A stretch of 64,000 bases of DNA, taken from Congeria kusceri (Eukaryota > Mollusca > Bivalvia > Myida > Dreissenidae). Location of the stretch: assembly GCA_027627225.1 (NCBI GenBank), contig JAPFQT010000038.1, positions 124,001 through 188,000 on the forward strand, in the 5' to 3' direction. Below, piece by piece: positions 1 through 12,449 of the stretch. Under the pieces are notes generated by a model. The model was given only the letters and a program-made list of their open reading frames with translations. It searched no databases and was not told the origin of the DNA. The translations under genes were made by a program, and so were the position numbers. Position 1 is the stretch's first letter; every line of letters starts with the position of its first letter.

Positions 1-840
1 CTAGCTTCCCACCATCACGATTCACGTCACGATTGAAATCGTAGTCTTAACCGTGGATCAATCATGGTGATCCTATCAGATCATTTCAGATCTTGAGGTC
101 ATTCGTAGCAATCGTGTTAATCGTTGAAAAAATTTGAACGGTTCAAAAAATCTCTACGAGTAACACGTACAACGGCGATCAAGTGTCCATCGGGATGATC
201 CTATCAGATCTTATTGCATCGTAAGAACGTGCGACAACTCGTATCTAATCGTGCATCCAAATCGTGGTGATCGGGATCGATCGTAGACAAGAAAAAAAAC
301 ACCACGCTCTGTTAAGATCTTGCGATCTCAAGAAGAAATGAAGTTATAGTAAGTCGGGCTGTATTTATATCATTCGGGTCCAGTCGTAGCTCAAATCTTG
401 ATCTCCATCTATCATGATCGTGAAAGACATCGCGACCACAGTCGTATCCTATCGAAGCGGTGCGCATTGATTCGTGATTAGTGTATCGGCACGTATCTGT
501 ACGTACTATAACGTCCTAATTCGGGGAACCTGATCGTGATGATCTTGTCAGATCGAGATCCAATCGTTATCGATCGTAGACAAAATTGTATGAAATCGTA
601 TCTAAACTGGAGATCAGACTGTTACAGATCGTGACACCTTTAATTGACAAATCATGAGCAGATCCGAACAGAGTGCAAAACATCAAACCGTATGGACTCG
701 CATCACATCGTATCCAAGCCTGAAATCTGAGCCTAGTGGCGTTCGTGACGGATCGCCCGATAGTGGGAACCTAGCATAAAGGAAATATGCACGTAAAAGT
801 TTCGGAAACTATTATCTGGTCACATCGAAACTGCATTTAT
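1..840. repeat. GATC/ATCGT-rich degenerate repeat region
   Basis: The words GATC, ATCGTG and GATCGT recur far above expectation. The phrase TGATCCTATCAGATC appears near 69 and again near 196, and a close variant near 538. No constant period is visible, so this looks like an old, decayed satellite. No coding frame is supported. Confidence 0.5.
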
Positions 841-1310
841 ACATGTACTTTACATTTATTTTATATTTACGTTTTGATGTGGGTGTTGTGGTTCTGCGGA
901 TGCGTTAGAATTAGTACGGCAGACCCTGTCTTATTATAACATATCCCGGGCAAATGCGTGATTTTAAATAAATATTTAATATCGAGGATCATGACAAAAT
1001 AAATATGATCAGACTTAATGTAACTGCTTGATAGAGTTCTGAAAGCGCGTTCTGTCAAGGTCATCCTGCGTCCACAAGTCCGCCTGGTCTATAACTCATG
1101 CCTCGTTCTGAACACGTGAAACTGTCATCTGCATAAATTGTCGTCTGCGCGTCTGCAGAGCTCCTTGTCACGCGTTCGATTTCAAGTCGCCTATTGACCG
1201 TCTTGCCTTCTCCATTTCCGTCCTCCTCCGTACAAACAGGTACCCAGGTACCGGCGTTACAGTTACGTGCGTTATGAAGAAAAACCGTGCGTGTGTTAAT
1301 TGATGTAGCT
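841..1310. other. Unique AT-rich sequence with a dispersed-repeat fragment
   Basis: No gene is seen. Positions 1083-1185 contain a fragment (ACTGTCATCTGC followed by TTGTCGTCTGC) that recurs near 17320-17390 and 23935-24010, so it belongs to an interspersed repeat. A short piece also recurs near 20570. Confidence 0.4.
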
Positions 1311-2275
1311 ATAAATGTGTGTACATCTGTCCGCCCATGAACATGTATGTGTCCGCCAATTATTATGTATGTGTCCGCCTATGAGCATTTATGAACATGA
1401 GAGTGTCCGCCTAAGAACGTGTATGTGACCGCCTATAAACATGTATGTGTCCGCCCATGAACTAGTATTTTTCCGCCTTTGAACGTGTATGTGACCGCCT
1501 ATGAACGTGTATGTGTCCGCCTATGAACGTTTTTGTGTCCGTCGATGATCGTGTATGTGTCCAACTGTGAACGTGTATGTGTCCGTCGATGATCGTAAAT
1601 GTGTCCGCCTATGAACGTGTATGTGTCCGCCGATGATCGTAAATGTGTCCGCCTATGAACGTGTATGTGTCCGCCTATAAACGTGTGTGTGTATCCGCCT
1701 ATAAACGTGTGTGTGTGTCCCCCTATACACGTGTGTGTGTGTGTGTCCGCCTATACACGTGTGTGTGTGTGTCCGCCTATACACGTGTGTGTGTCCGCCT
1801 ATACACGTGTGTGTGTGTCCGCCTATAAACGTGTGTGTGTGTCCGCCTATAAACGTATTTGTGTGTCCGCCTATAAACGTGTGTGTGTTCCGCCTATAAA
1901 CGTGTGAGTGTGTCCGCCTATAAATCTGTGTGTGTGTCCGCCTATAACGTGTGTGTGTGTCCGCCTATACACGTGTGTGTGTGTCCGCCTACACACGTTT
2001 ATGTGTCCGCCTATATAAGTGTGTGTGTGTCCGCCTATAAACGTGTGTGTGTTCCGCCTATAAACGTGTGAGCGTGTCCGCCTATAAATGTGTGTGTGTG
2101 TCCGCCGATAACGTGTGTGTGTGTCCGCCTATACACGTGTGTGTGTGTCCGCCTACACACGTGTATGTATCCGCCTATACAAGTGTGTGTGTGTCCGCCT
2201 ATACACGTGTGTGTGTCCGCCTATGCACGGGTGTATGTGTCCGCTTATGAACGTGCATGTGCCCGCCTACATTCA
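1311..2275 (+). repeat. TG-rich minisatellite, 22-24 bp unit
   Basis: About 40 tandem copies of a unit built from GTCCGCCTATRAACGTGTR, with variable GT runs inside the unit. The left part (to ~1680) is more diverged (ATGAACGTGTATGT); the centre has longer (GT)n runs. Overlapping short frames rich in C, V, P and Y come from the repeat and are not genes. Confidence 0.9.
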
Positions 2276-2469
2276 AACTTAGCGAAAGTTTCTTTTTTTG
2301 TTCAGTATGTATTAAAATTAGACTTTATATCCCGCATTATTAAATTACGTGTCGATTGTTAGTTTCTGATTCAAGCATTTTGAATTTTAATGACTGTGTA
2401 AAAAGCCGAGTCTTTTTTGTTAAACTACGGCGACGATTACTCGACTATTGCCGCGTGTCATGTGTTAAT

Positions 2470-2960
2470 TAAGAAATAATTTTCGATTTATCGTTGTTTT
2501 TCGGCCAATAAACAATGATTTGGAGTTCTGATGCGTAGGAATTAAACCACGAGGGCATTAGCCCGAGTTCAAAGGGCGTAAAAAAATTTGTTTGTTTCAG
2601 GTTACATGCCCAAAAAATTAGGGTAGGTAGGTAGAGATTTATTTTTTGTATTTGTTAAACGGTCATCTTGAAGATTCTAAAACTGAATAAATATTCAAAA
2701 CATATCAGTAATATCCTTAATCTTTTTTATAAGTAGATGCTATCAAAACAAAACACTTATTTATCCAAAAACACATTTAATTATTGAAAAATGTTAAATA
2801 AAACAAAAATATATCTGACAAACCCAATACAATGTTATCGGGTCGAGGCATTTTTTTAGGGAAGGTCGGGTAGGTTTTGTTACGCCTTAATAGCAACGCA
2901 TCAGAACGACAAAGAGTTGTTTATTGGCCGATAAACAACGATAATGCGAAAATTATTTCG
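2470..2960. mobile_element. Foldback-type element around a TTTATYGGCCRATAAA palindrome, copy 1
   Basis: Near-palindromes sit at both ends: 2490-2517 (TCGGCCAATAAACAA) and 2916-2939 (TTGTTTATTGGCCGATAAAC). Just inside them GTTCTGATGCGTAGGAATTAA on the left is matched by an inverted GTTCTGATGCGT arm on the right. The arms flank about 330 bp of AT-rich sequence. Related copies lie near 16.6-17.0 and 26.4-26.75 kb, so the unit is mobile. No protein is encoded. Confidence 0.6.
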
Positions 2961-3420
2961 ATTCTAACATAATTTGACATATTTTTGCAATTGTAATTGG
3001 AACTACTTTTTATTATGCTCTGCTTAAAATCGAACTTTTTGCGTTGTTTATTGGGTAGTTTAACAACGATAATTGTATTCTTTGTCTATAGAAAAATTAG
3101 CGAGTATATTGTTAGAACGACAAATGCAAACTGAGAAACAGTTGGGTTCTTTTTGTTAGAAATAAAATAAATAGCATTAAAAGCATTCGGAGCACGCAAG
3201 TGGATAAAAAGCATTTTCCGTCATAGAAAGTTATGTTGAATTTTTATTGTAAACAGTAATTTAATTTACGAGGAGAAAGCAGTTACTAGAAAACGAACAA
3301 ATTTTTAATAAATTATTAATGTACTTTACAGATTTGTTTCAGCGCATTGAGCTAATGTTCTGTTTTACTCCGTTGCTTTTTATGTTGTTGTAGGTGACGT
3401 CGACAGAAATTTTTTTCTTT

Positions 3421-4667
3421 AGCTCACCTGAGCACTAAGTGCTAAATGGTGAGCTTATGTGGTCAGTGGTTGTCCGTCGTCGTCGCCGTCAACGATTTGC
3501 TTCAAAACTCTTCTCCTCTGAAACCGCTATAGGTGGAAATTAATAAAACATTGTAAGAATATTCCTTGGGTGGTATTATGTCAGATTATTGAAATTATTT
3601 TTTTATTTGCAAAAGAACTTGGCGGACAGTTGGTGGGGCTTTTTTACTTGTACAAACATTTTTGTCAAAACCCGCTAGTAGATTTCATAATAACTGCACA
3701 AAAATATTCATGGGGTGAAATTCATTCAAAGTATTTTGATTCGTTGACAAACGTGGCCGCCAGGCGGCGGGGCAGTTTTCCTTCTATTTTTTTATTGAAA
3801 AATGTGTAAATCCTCTTTCTGAAACGGCATGCGAGATTGCAAAATAACTTTCAAGAAATATTCCTATGGTGAACCTCTACGAAATTCCTTTTAATCATTT
3901 TGTTTTGCTAAATACATGGCCGCCAAGGGTGGGCTAGTTTTTCTAAAATGGCTGTATAAAGTGTTCTTGTCGGACACCGCTTGCTAAATTTTTAAATAAT
4001 TTCACAGAAATATTCCGTAGGTGACCCTCTTCAAAATTCTTTCATGTAATTTTTATTCGTTAAAAAACATGGTCGCAGGAGCCGAGGCAGTTTTCCATTA
4101 ATGGCTCTACAGAACCCGTTGAATACTTTGTGTCCAAAACAATTATTTGGATTTCAGAATAATTTCACAGAATTGTTCATTGGCTTTGGGTACCAAATGC
4201 CTTCAAATAATTTGGATTCGTTAAAAAGGGTTGCCTTCAGAGGGCGCTTTTCCGTATACGGCTATATAGAAAACCTTTGCAAATCTTTTCTGAAACCGGG
4301 ATTTTGAAATAATTTCACAGAAATGCTCTTTGGGTAACACTACAAAATTCCTCCATATTATTTTGATTCGTTACAAACATGGCTGAAATTAGGCTAGGAA
4401 GTTTTCCACGGTCGGCTTTATTGAAGGCTTAAAGAATCTTCTTGTCACAAACCACTGCTTGTATTTCAAAATACTTTCAGAGAAATGTTTCTGGGTTAAC
4501 TTTCTATCAAATTCCTTAAATTATTTCATTCGTTAAACATGACTGTCGGTAATCTGTCTTTTTTATACGTTGTCAACATTGTTCTACAAAAATCGGTAAA
4601 CATATGCACGCTATTAAATTTGATTTAATAAACTCAGGTGAGCGACCCAGGGCCATCGTGGCCCTTT
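3421..4667. mobile_element. Tandem-core non-autonomous element, AGCTCACCTGAG type
   Basis: The left end AGCTCACCTGAGCACTAAGT is matched in inverse by CTCAGGTGAGCG at 4633-4644, followed by a GGGCCATCGTGGCCC hairpin. The core is about five diverged repeats of ~160 bp. The phrase AATTTCACAGAAAT or close variants appears near 3842, 4003, 4160, 4311 and 4478. The architecture recalls the tandem-core Helentron-associated elements known from bivalves; that family link is inference. The short ORFs inside are not genes. Confidence 0.65.
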
Positions 4668-5389
4668 TGTTTATGTACGTGAGTACACTCGCACAATACA
4701 TCTTCCTTTGTTACTGGTTATACATGCTACATATATGGTGGCATCTTGATGTCCTTTCCTTTCAAGTAGATGATTCTGAGAATAAATTTTAGGTTACAAT
4801 ATACTAATTCCAATCCTTATGTAATTTAATGTAAAAGCGATAACTTTAACCAAAAATAAATGCAACATTTTGCACATAGGGACCCTCATAACTATACCTA
4901 TTCTTAAAGAGCATTCTAAGCTGAATTGATTTAAGCAATAAATAGGTATGTCATCGAATATGTATAAAAGAACTCTACACTAAACAAAGTTAACTGTTTT
5001 ATCACCATCATTTTAGCGGCTACTTTCTAGTTGAATGTAACCCGCCTCAGCGCAAGTGTCATTCTGTAGTCTCCAATCTTAAAACATATAAATGATTTAT
5101 TTGTGCATACCAATGCTTACCCTACCAACATCTCCAAAAAAGAATATCAAAGCAAGTGCTTTTTTAAACCTAAAAACATGTCTTCGAGTTAAACTTGTTG
5201 ATTTATTTAGAGAGTACAGCACATGACTTATTTATTTAGTGTAATGCGACCTAAATAATTATGAATTAATTCAATTTCATTTTGGAACGAAGAAAACTGG
5301 TCACATGTATACTTTCATAAAATCAGCGTTTACGAATAAATAATCTAGTTACATAATTTTTGTCACGTAATCAGGTAGAGATATCAACA
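4668..5389. other. AT-rich intergenic sequence
   Basis: No gene, RNA or recognisable repeat was seen here. Confidence 0.4.
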
Positions 5390-5393
5390 TATC

Positions 5394-5396
<3 letters not shown>

Positions 5397-5434
<38 letters not shown>

Positions 5435-5837
5435 ATAAAAATATTTATTCACAAATATGCATGATACATTTCATTACAAGCATCACAGGAATAAGCATAT
5501 ATCTATATATACAGTACAAGCATATAATGTGAAAAAAGAGCATGCCAAACTATAATATATATGATTATGCAAAATATGTAATTAAGAAGCTAAAACATTA
5601 TAACAAAAAGACTCTACCAGTTCCCACGAACTTTTATATTTATCAGGTAAATGTGTTTTTTGCATAACTGCAAAGGCTAGTTTGCCGCTACTTCTAAGGC
5701 CATGAACTGTTGGAGTTACCAATTTACGTTTACAGAGGTAAATAAAGCGTTTTATTTCGAGACAAAATATATTATACTTTCCAGACAATTTACAACTTGA
5801 TCCCAATAAAAAGGTTTACAATCAAAACTAAAGTTAT
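5397..5837 (-). mobile_element. 5'-truncated LINE 3' end with poly(A) tail
   Basis: A 34-base T run at 5397-5430 is the poly(A) tail of a minus-strand insertion. The minus-strand frame at 5582-5806 contains EIKRFIYLCKRKL and ends within the element. This resembles the extreme C-terminal tail that follows the reverse transcriptase in LINE ORF2 proteins (a short hydrophobic-K-F-I-Y-x-C-K pattern). The 6-bp word TATCGA occurs on both sides (5390-5395 and 5838-5843) and may be the target-site duplication. Only the last ~75 codons remain, so the copy cannot act. Confidence 0.65.
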
Positions 5838-6006
5838 TATCGATGTTTTTTTTGTCTTTTTAATCGAGGGCGAATTAATCCCCACAATAAAGATACTAAA
5901 AAACATAACTCAACAATAATTCCGGTTCTAGCAAGGGAGACAACTCGACGTTACTAATTTGTAAAGTTCTGGCAGCAGATGTTTTCCTTTCGTTGAATCG
6001 ACCTGG

Positions 6007-6263
6007 GGCCGTATTCCAGAAACATCTTTAGCGGTATCTTATTCTTAACCTTATAATCCAAATTTTGTTTAACTTTTTATTTCCTTTGTACAGTGCATTG
6101 TGCTCAATGTTTATTAATTATCATCTAAAGTATTACTGGTTGTTTATTTAAACATCAACATATTCAAACACTTATGATGTTGCTTTTAAAATATGAAATT
6201 TGAAATTTCAAACTTAGGTGAACATACTTTAAGAAACACTTATGATGATTCTGGAATATTGAC
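6007..6263. mobile_element. Small TIR element (ATTCCAGAAACATC family), copy 1
   Basis: The left end GGCCGTATTCCAGAAACATC is matched in inverse by GATGATTCTGGAATATTGACC at the right. The ~257-bp interior is AT-rich with no frame. Related copies lie at 8324-8566 and 28125-28315. Confidence 0.6.
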
Positions 6264-6999
6264 CCTGACTATATTTACAATATTTAACCAATTTACACAC
6301 TTCTAAAGTAACATTTTGTTTTTCATTTTCTTTTACCTGTTATGGTTTTGGCAGCGAATCAAAGAATATTAGTACCAAAATAAATTAATTTGGTTCGCGG
6401 ACTTTTGGCTGAAAAATCTTTAACATGATTTTTCCTCGAAAACGACGAAGAAAAAAACACAAGAGTAATATACAACAGACACACAAACTAATGTGTTTGA
6501 AGTTTGGATAAAATAATAATAGGGACCCTCGTTCATTTTAATTAAATGTTTGAAACCGTGTTGTTCTGCAGCACGCTGGGAGAAACGTCACCCGTGAGTT
6601 CAAGCAGTTAATGTAATTATGCAGTACATTAAGAAACCAGTATTCATACTAAACTGTTGAAGGGCTTGCCCAGTCTGACAAAAAAACATTAAAACCGTCA
6701 ACTGGCCCTAATTTTTGAACTTGTCGGAAAATATGTTTGTTGATGTTTTATTGATGTACTAACTACACATGGAAGTGCAATAGTTATATATGAAAGTATA
6801 CAATATGTTACAGTGGGTGATAAACTAGATTTAGAACATATTTGGAACAAAATTAAACATAATACATATTTATGGAATTTGCCAAAGCTCCGAATTATTT
6901 ATATCGGAATTTTTCCAACTCTGTGCATGTCTGTTCTTACTGCACGCTGCCAGGGGCGTGCCTAGACATACGCGCGTACATTCACTTTGAAAACATATC
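6264..6999. other. Intergenic sequence
   Basis: AT-rich sequence; nothing coding or repetitive was recognised. Confidence 0.35.
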
Positions 7000-7185
7000 T
7001 TGAATTTAAACCTATTTATTTAAGTTCGATTTTGTCCAAAGCCATATTGAGGCATTTTCGAGTCCGTTTCCTGGGAAGAGTTAATTCTTGGTGTCTTTGA
7101 AAAAGATCTTCCGCACGCTCTCCGAGTAGGGATCGAATCCACGACCTCCTGATCGCAAGAGGGACTCCATAACAACACTGCGGCC
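7000..7185 (-). mobile_element. tRNA-derived SINE (family 1), minus strand
   Basis: Read on the minus strand, the head begins GGCCGCAGTGTTGTTATGGA, continues through TTGCGATCAGGAGGTCGTGG and GATTCGATCCCTACTCGG (a B-box-like GATTCGATCC), then the family body with CCCAGGAAACGGACTCGA, and ends near a GGTTTAAA motif. It is the diverged counterpart of the better-preserved copy at 27792-27978. The head is not an intact tRNA gene. Confidence 0.65.
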
Positions 7186-7199
7186 TAAACACCTACAAC

Positions 7200-8035
7200 A
7201 TATATTTTCAAAAAGCTGTATTACATATTTTAAATAAAAATTGGTGTCATTTTATCCATAGAAGCCATTTAAATAACAGTTTGCTACTCCAGAAATACAT
7301 TGCATCATTTATTTCAAGGTTTAACAATGCCCGCACTGTTGCCCGTTCCCCTCCAGCACATGTGCGTTTTTTTTCAGATTCAACCTCAGATACGGCCCTT
7401 GACGGCTTGTATGTTTAAATTCTCTGAGATTTAAGCAGGAAGGTGGAAAATTGTACATCTTTTATTCGAACTAGTTAAAGTTTAACACAAACTTGAAGAT
7501 CTAATAGCAAAAGCACAAACATAAACTATATGAAAATCTATGGGCAAATTTTGGAACTATTCTTAATATTAGAAGGTCTGGTATTTACAAAAAGTTGCAG
7601 TAGCAAATAAAATACAAAAAATCTGTTTATAAATATGGGCCCTGTGTCACTTGTAAACATCATATTTTAAGCAATGGATTATTGAAGGCTGGTAGTTTGA
7701 AGGAATTTTAAAAGAAAATTAAACAAAAAATCATAAAAGTATAATTTTGACTTTTTTCACCAACTTAAGAATGACTTATGAATCTTTATAAATATGGGCC
7801 CACTTGTCTGTTGTAAATATATTTGAAATAAAAGTCGAGCGGAAGCCAAAATAAGCTTCCCTTTATGACACGTGAATTTCACGATTTCCTCGTGATTTGC
7901 TGTAATCGGTCGAAGTAGGAAACGTTCACTGACCGTACATGTACACTGTGCACGAGGAAATCGTGAAGTTTCAGGACATTCTCTACTGCACGCAATGAAC
8001 GTTTATTTATTCAACAATTTCTTAGTATTATAATC
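7200..8035. other. Intergenic sequence with element ends
   Basis: Contains two copies of TTATAAATATGGGCCC (near 7628 and 7785), matching the end of the small TIR element at 17461-17695, so part of this stretch is probably a decayed member of that family. The inverted words CGAGGAAATCGTG / CACGATTTCCTCG (near 7955 and 7880) form a local inverted repeat. No gene is seen. Confidence 0.4.
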
Positions 8036-8039
8036 TGTA

Positions 8040-8170
8040 TTAATAATAACAATAATAATAATAATAATAACAATACTAAACGATAATAATAATAATATTA
8101 TTATTTTATTATTATTATTATTTATTATTATTATTATTATTATTATTTTCATTATTATTATTAAATAATA
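8040..8170. repeat. (TAA)n/(ATT)n microsatellite
   Basis: An imperfect TAA run passes into an ATT run, so the two halves are complementary and can form a hairpin. Confidence 0.85.
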
Positions 8171-8323
8171 GTAACAGTTATAATAATAGTTCTTTTATTC
8201 ATTACCAATCCGTTGATATTGTACAGATCTTGAGACATATTTCTCTTATTTTATCAACATAATTTCGTTATGATGTGGTTTAACATTCATGAATATAGTC
8301 TACATAGTAAAAGGGATAGCTGT

Positions 8324-8566
8324 GGCCCTATTCCAGCAACATGGTAAATTTACTTTAAAATATGTAGTTCCAATTTTGAAAGCTATTAGTTTATATACAT
8401 CATTTAAATTTATGAGTTCCTTTACAGTTGTGTAAACAATAATTTATAATAAGTTGGAAATTAATAAACACTAAGCCCAATGTGATATAAACATGACATT
8501 AAATGCTAACGAAAAATGGTGATATAAAGATAAGATTCTACTTTAGATGTTTCTGAAATGTGGCCT
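8324..8566. mobile_element. Small TIR element (ATTCCAGAAACATC family), copy 2
   Basis: The left end GGCCCTATTCCAGCAACATG is matched in inverse by GATGTTTCTGAAATGTGGCC at the right. About 243 bp, AT-rich, non-coding. Confidence 0.6.
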
Positions 8567-8751
8567 GAGGAAGTAAAAACTGTCCAGAAGCGCGTCTGTC
8601 TTTTTCTCCGAGAAAATGTGGAGGGATATGCTTTAATAGCGAGATCAATGAGGCGATAATACACTTTGTTTTTTGTTTTTCGTGTTACTAAACTCTGGTT
8701 TCTATGGCAACAAATGAAATATTGCACAACATAAAAAATCACGCTACTTTT

Positions 8752-9800
8752 TAGCTCGACTATTCGAAGAAAAGATGAGCTTACCTACTAGCCCCTGCGT
8801 CCGCGTCCGCGTCTGAATTTTGTTAAAGTTTTTATAAGTCTTGTTACTTCAAAACTACATAAGTTATTCACTTGAAACTTGGAATATACCTTTGTCATCA
8901 ACTCCAATGTCAGGGGCAACATTCCCATAACTCTATTTTATATTTTGACAGAGTTATCCCCCTTTTTCACTTAGATTTTCTGGTTAAAATTTATATTCAA
9001 AAGTTTTGTAAATTCAAAACTACATTAAGTTATTCAATTTAAACTTGAAAATAACCTTTGTCATCAACTCCAGTATCAAAGGCAATATTCCCTATAACTC
9101 TGTTTTGTATTTTGACAGAGTTATGCCTCTTTTTCACTTAGATTTTAAGGTTAAAGTTTATGTTCAAAAGTTTTGTTACTTCAATACTTCAAAAGCTATT
9201 CACTTGAAACTTGGAATATACTTTTGTCATCAACTCCAGTATCAGGGTGAACATTCCCCATAACTCTATTTTGTATTTTGACAGAGTTATGCCCTTTTTC
9301 ACATAGATTTTCGGTTAAAGTTTATATAGAAAAGTGTTGTACCTTCAAAACTGCATCAGTTTTTCACTTGTAACTTGGAACTTACCTTTGTCATCAACTC
9401 TAGTATCAGGGTCAACATTACCCATTACTCTGTTTTGTATTTTGACAGAGTAATGACCCTTGTTCGCATAGATTTTCTGGTTAAAGTTTATATTCAAAAG
9501 TTTTGTAACTTCAAAACTACACTTAGAACTTGGAACTAACCTTTGTCATCAACTCTAGTATCAGGCGCAACATTACCCATATCTCTGTTTTGTATTTTGA
9601 CAGAGTTAGCCCACTTTTTACATTGACTTTGTGGTTAAAGTTTGTGTTCCAAAAATTTATAGATAATAAAAGGCTTTGCTTAAAAGTTTTGTATTTTAAC
9701 AAATTCATGCCCCTTCCACTATCCCTTCCACTATCCAAACTATGAACCAACTGAAATACTTCGAATAGTCGAGCGCGCTGTCCTCTGACAGCTCTTGTTT
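8752..9800. mobile_element. Tandem-core element, TAGCTCGACTATTCGAAG type, copy 1
   Basis: Begins TAGCTCGACTATTCGAAG and ends CTTCGAATAGTCGAGCGCGC followed by CAGCTCTTGTTT, giving a ~17-bp terminal inverted repeat. The core has about five diverged ~170-bp units built from GGTTAAAGTTTATATTCAAA, TGTCATCAACTCCAGTATCA and TTTTGACAGAGTTATGCCCC. Two further full copies lie at 13476-14705 and 35875-36655 and a fragment at 16326-16545. No transposase is present, so it must be non-autonomous. Confidence 0.8.
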
Positions 9801-9939
9801 CTCCTGGGCTTATTTTGGATTGGGTAAAACATTCGCGAAGAAAGTGAACATTACGTAATGTCATTACGGACTGTCAAGTTTAGTTTAAATTACATTTCTA
9901 TATAAAAGATCGAGTGTCAAAAGCCAATTGGTTATTGAA

Positions 9940-10080
9940 ACACTTTCAAGTCCGTTTCCTGCGAAGCACCACTACGCGATGACTTTTGAGGAAGATCATT
10001 CGAAGGCTTCCGGAGTAGGGATCAAACTCACGATCTTCCGATCGAAAGGCGGATATTACATAAATTACATCACAGCGACA
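9940..10080 (-). mobile_element. tRNA-derived SINE (family 1), minus strand, diverged
   Basis: Contains AAGTCCGTTTCCTG, then GGAGTAGGGATCAAACTCAC and GATCTTCCGATCG, the reverse complement of the SINE body and tRNA-like B-box region seen at 27792. The head is decayed. Confidence 0.6.
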
Positions 10081-10307
10081 TGATGATGTAACAAAAGTGT
10101 TTCTAATTGAACACATAGAACTGTCATGCTGCAACTTTATTTCGTGTATGATTTTGATGTTTTAAAATTCAACGAAACGAGTGAGCATTGTAAAAACAAT
10201 CTAAAGTCATAGTGGACCGTCCGTCCGTCTGTCAGTGAAAGCCTTTATCCTTCGATAACTCAACATGTGCACAAGCTAAGTTCATGAAAGGTTATGTGGC
10301 ATAATTG

Positions 10308-12372
10308 TGTGCGGCCGTCGTCGTGTCGCTTGGCTGTGTTCCGTCGTTGTGTCGCCTGGTTGTGTTCCATTGTTGTGCCACTTGGTTGAGTTCCGTCGTT
10401 GTGACGCTTGGATTTATTCCGTTGTTGTCACGCTTGGTTGACTTCCGTCATGTTGCTTGGTTCTATTCTGTCGTTGTTTCGCTTGGTTGTATTCCGTCGT
10501 TGTTTCGCTTGGTTGTGTACTATTGTTGTGTCACTTGGTTGTGTTCCGTCGTTGTGACGCTTGGATGTATTCCGTTGTTGTGACGCTTGGTTGACTTCCG
10601 TCGTTCTGTTGCTTGGTTGTATTCCGTCGTCGTTTTGCTTGGTTGAGTTCCGTCGTTGTTTCGCTTGCTTGTGTCCGGCCTTTGTGTCCTTGGTTGTGTT
10701 CTGTCGTTGTATCGCTTTGATGTATTCCGTTGTTGTGACGCCTGGTTGACTTCTGTCATTCTGTCTCTTAGTTGAATTCTGTCGCTGTGTCGATTGGTTG
10801 TGTCCGGCCTTTGTGTTGCTTTGTTGTGTCCGGCCTTTGTGTCGCTTGGTTGTTTTCCGTCGTTGTGTCACTTGGTTGAGTTCCGTCGTTTTGTCTCATA
10901 GTTGAGTTCTGTCGTTATGTCTCTTGGTTCAGTCCCATCGTCGTGTGGTTTGGTTATGTCCGGCCGTTGAGACTCTTGGTTTAGTTCCGTCGTTGTGTCT
11001 CTTGGTATAGTCCCATCATCGTGTAGTTTGGTTATGTCCGGCCGTTGAGACTCTTGGTTTAGTTCCGTCGTTGTGTCTCTTAGTTGAGTTTTGTCGTTAT
11101 GTCTCTTGGTTCAGTCCCATCGTCGTGTAGTTTGGTTATGTCCGGCCGTTGAGACTCTTGGTTTAGTTCCGTCGTTGTGTCGTTGTGTCTCTTAGTTGAG
11201 TTCCGTCGTTGTGTCTCTTGATTCAGTCCCATCATTGTGTAGTTTGGTTATGTCCCGCCGTTGAGACTCTTGGTTTAGTCCCGTCGTTGTGTCTCTTGGT
11301 TGAGTCCCGTCGTTGTGTCTCTTGGTTGAGTCCCGTCGTTGTGTCTCTTGGTTTACTTCCGTCGTTGTGTCTCTTGGTTGAGTCCCATCGTTGTGTCTCT
11401 TGGTTTAGTCCCGTCGTTGTGTCTCTTGGTTGAGTTCCGTCGTTGTATCTCTTGGTTGAGTCCCGTCGTTGTGTCTCTTGGTTGAGTCCCATCGTTGTGT
11501 CTCTTGGTTGAGTCCCGTCGTTGTGACGCTTGGTTGAGTCCCATCGTTATGTCTCTTGGTTGAGTCCCATCGTTGTGTCTCTTGGTTGAGTCCCGTCGTT
11601 GTGACGCTTGGTTGAGTCCCATCGTTGTGTCTCTTGGTTGAGTCCCATCGTTGTGTCTCTTTGTTGAGTCCCGTCGTTGTGACGCTTGGTTGAGTCCCAT
11701 CGTTGTGTCTCTTGGTTGAGTCCCATCGTTGTGTCTCTTGGTTGAGTCCCTTCGTTGTGACGCTTGGTTGAGTCCCATCGTTGTGTCTCTTGGTTGAGTC
11801 CCATCGTTGTTTCTCTTGGTAGAGTCCCATCGTTGTGTCTCTTGGTTGAGTCCCGTCGTTGTGACGCTTGCTTGTGTTTCGTTGTTGTGTCGCTTGGTTG
11901 GTTTTCGTTGTTGTGTCGCTTGGTTGTGTTATGCTGTTGTGTCGCCTGGCTGTGTTACGTCGTTGTGTCGCCTAGTTGTGTTACGTCGTTTTGACGCCTT
12001 GTTGTGCAACACTGTTGTGTCGCTTGGATGTGTTACGCTAGTGTGTCGCCCAATTGTGTTACGCTGTTGTGTCGCATGGTTGTTTTACGTTGTTGTGGTG
12101 TCGCTTGGTTGTGTAGCGTCGTTGTGTCGCCTGGTTGTGTTCCATCGTTGTGTCGCCAGGTTATGTTACGCTGTTGTGTCGCCTGGTTGTGTTACGCTGT
12201 TGTGTCGCCAGGTTATGTAACGCTGTTGTGTCGCCAGGTTGTGTTACGCTGTTGTGTCACTTGGTTGTTTTACGCTGTTGTGTCGCCAGATTGTGTGACG
12301 CCGTTGTGTCGCCTGGTTGTATTACGCTGTTGTTTCGCCTGGTTGTCTTACGCTGTTGTGTCGCCTGGTTGG
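10308..12372. repeat. 26-bp satellite, array 1
   Basis: Roughly 80 copies of a 26-bp unit, for example GTCGTTGTGTCTCTTGGTTG followed by AGTCCC. Zones with different dominant variants follow each other: a diverged left zone (10.3-10.9 kb); a zone with higher-order units marked by CGGCCGTTGAGACTCTTGG at ~10961, 11039 and 11143 (spacings 78 and 104 bp, i.e. three and four units); a homogeneous zone (11.28-11.85 kb); and a right zone with GTTACGCTGTTGTGTCGCC. Frames on both strands are open because 3x26=78 bp returns to frame; they are repeat artefacts. A second array lies at 22425-23010. Confidence 0.95.
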
Positions 12373-12449
12373 ATAAACTGTCATGGTACGCATGTTTCCT
12401 GTTTTTTAGACGTCTATAAAGTAAAGTAAAGTATTTTTATTACTGCATC

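Noticed and set aside
9523..9864. 113-codon minus frame
   Set aside because: Lies across the end of a tandem-core element; composition follows the repeat and there is no start or splice context.
10305..12429. Multiple 80-147-codon frames in the 26-bp satellite
   Set aside because: They appear on both strands in several frames with a 26-residue period equal to three units, as expected from the repeat alone.
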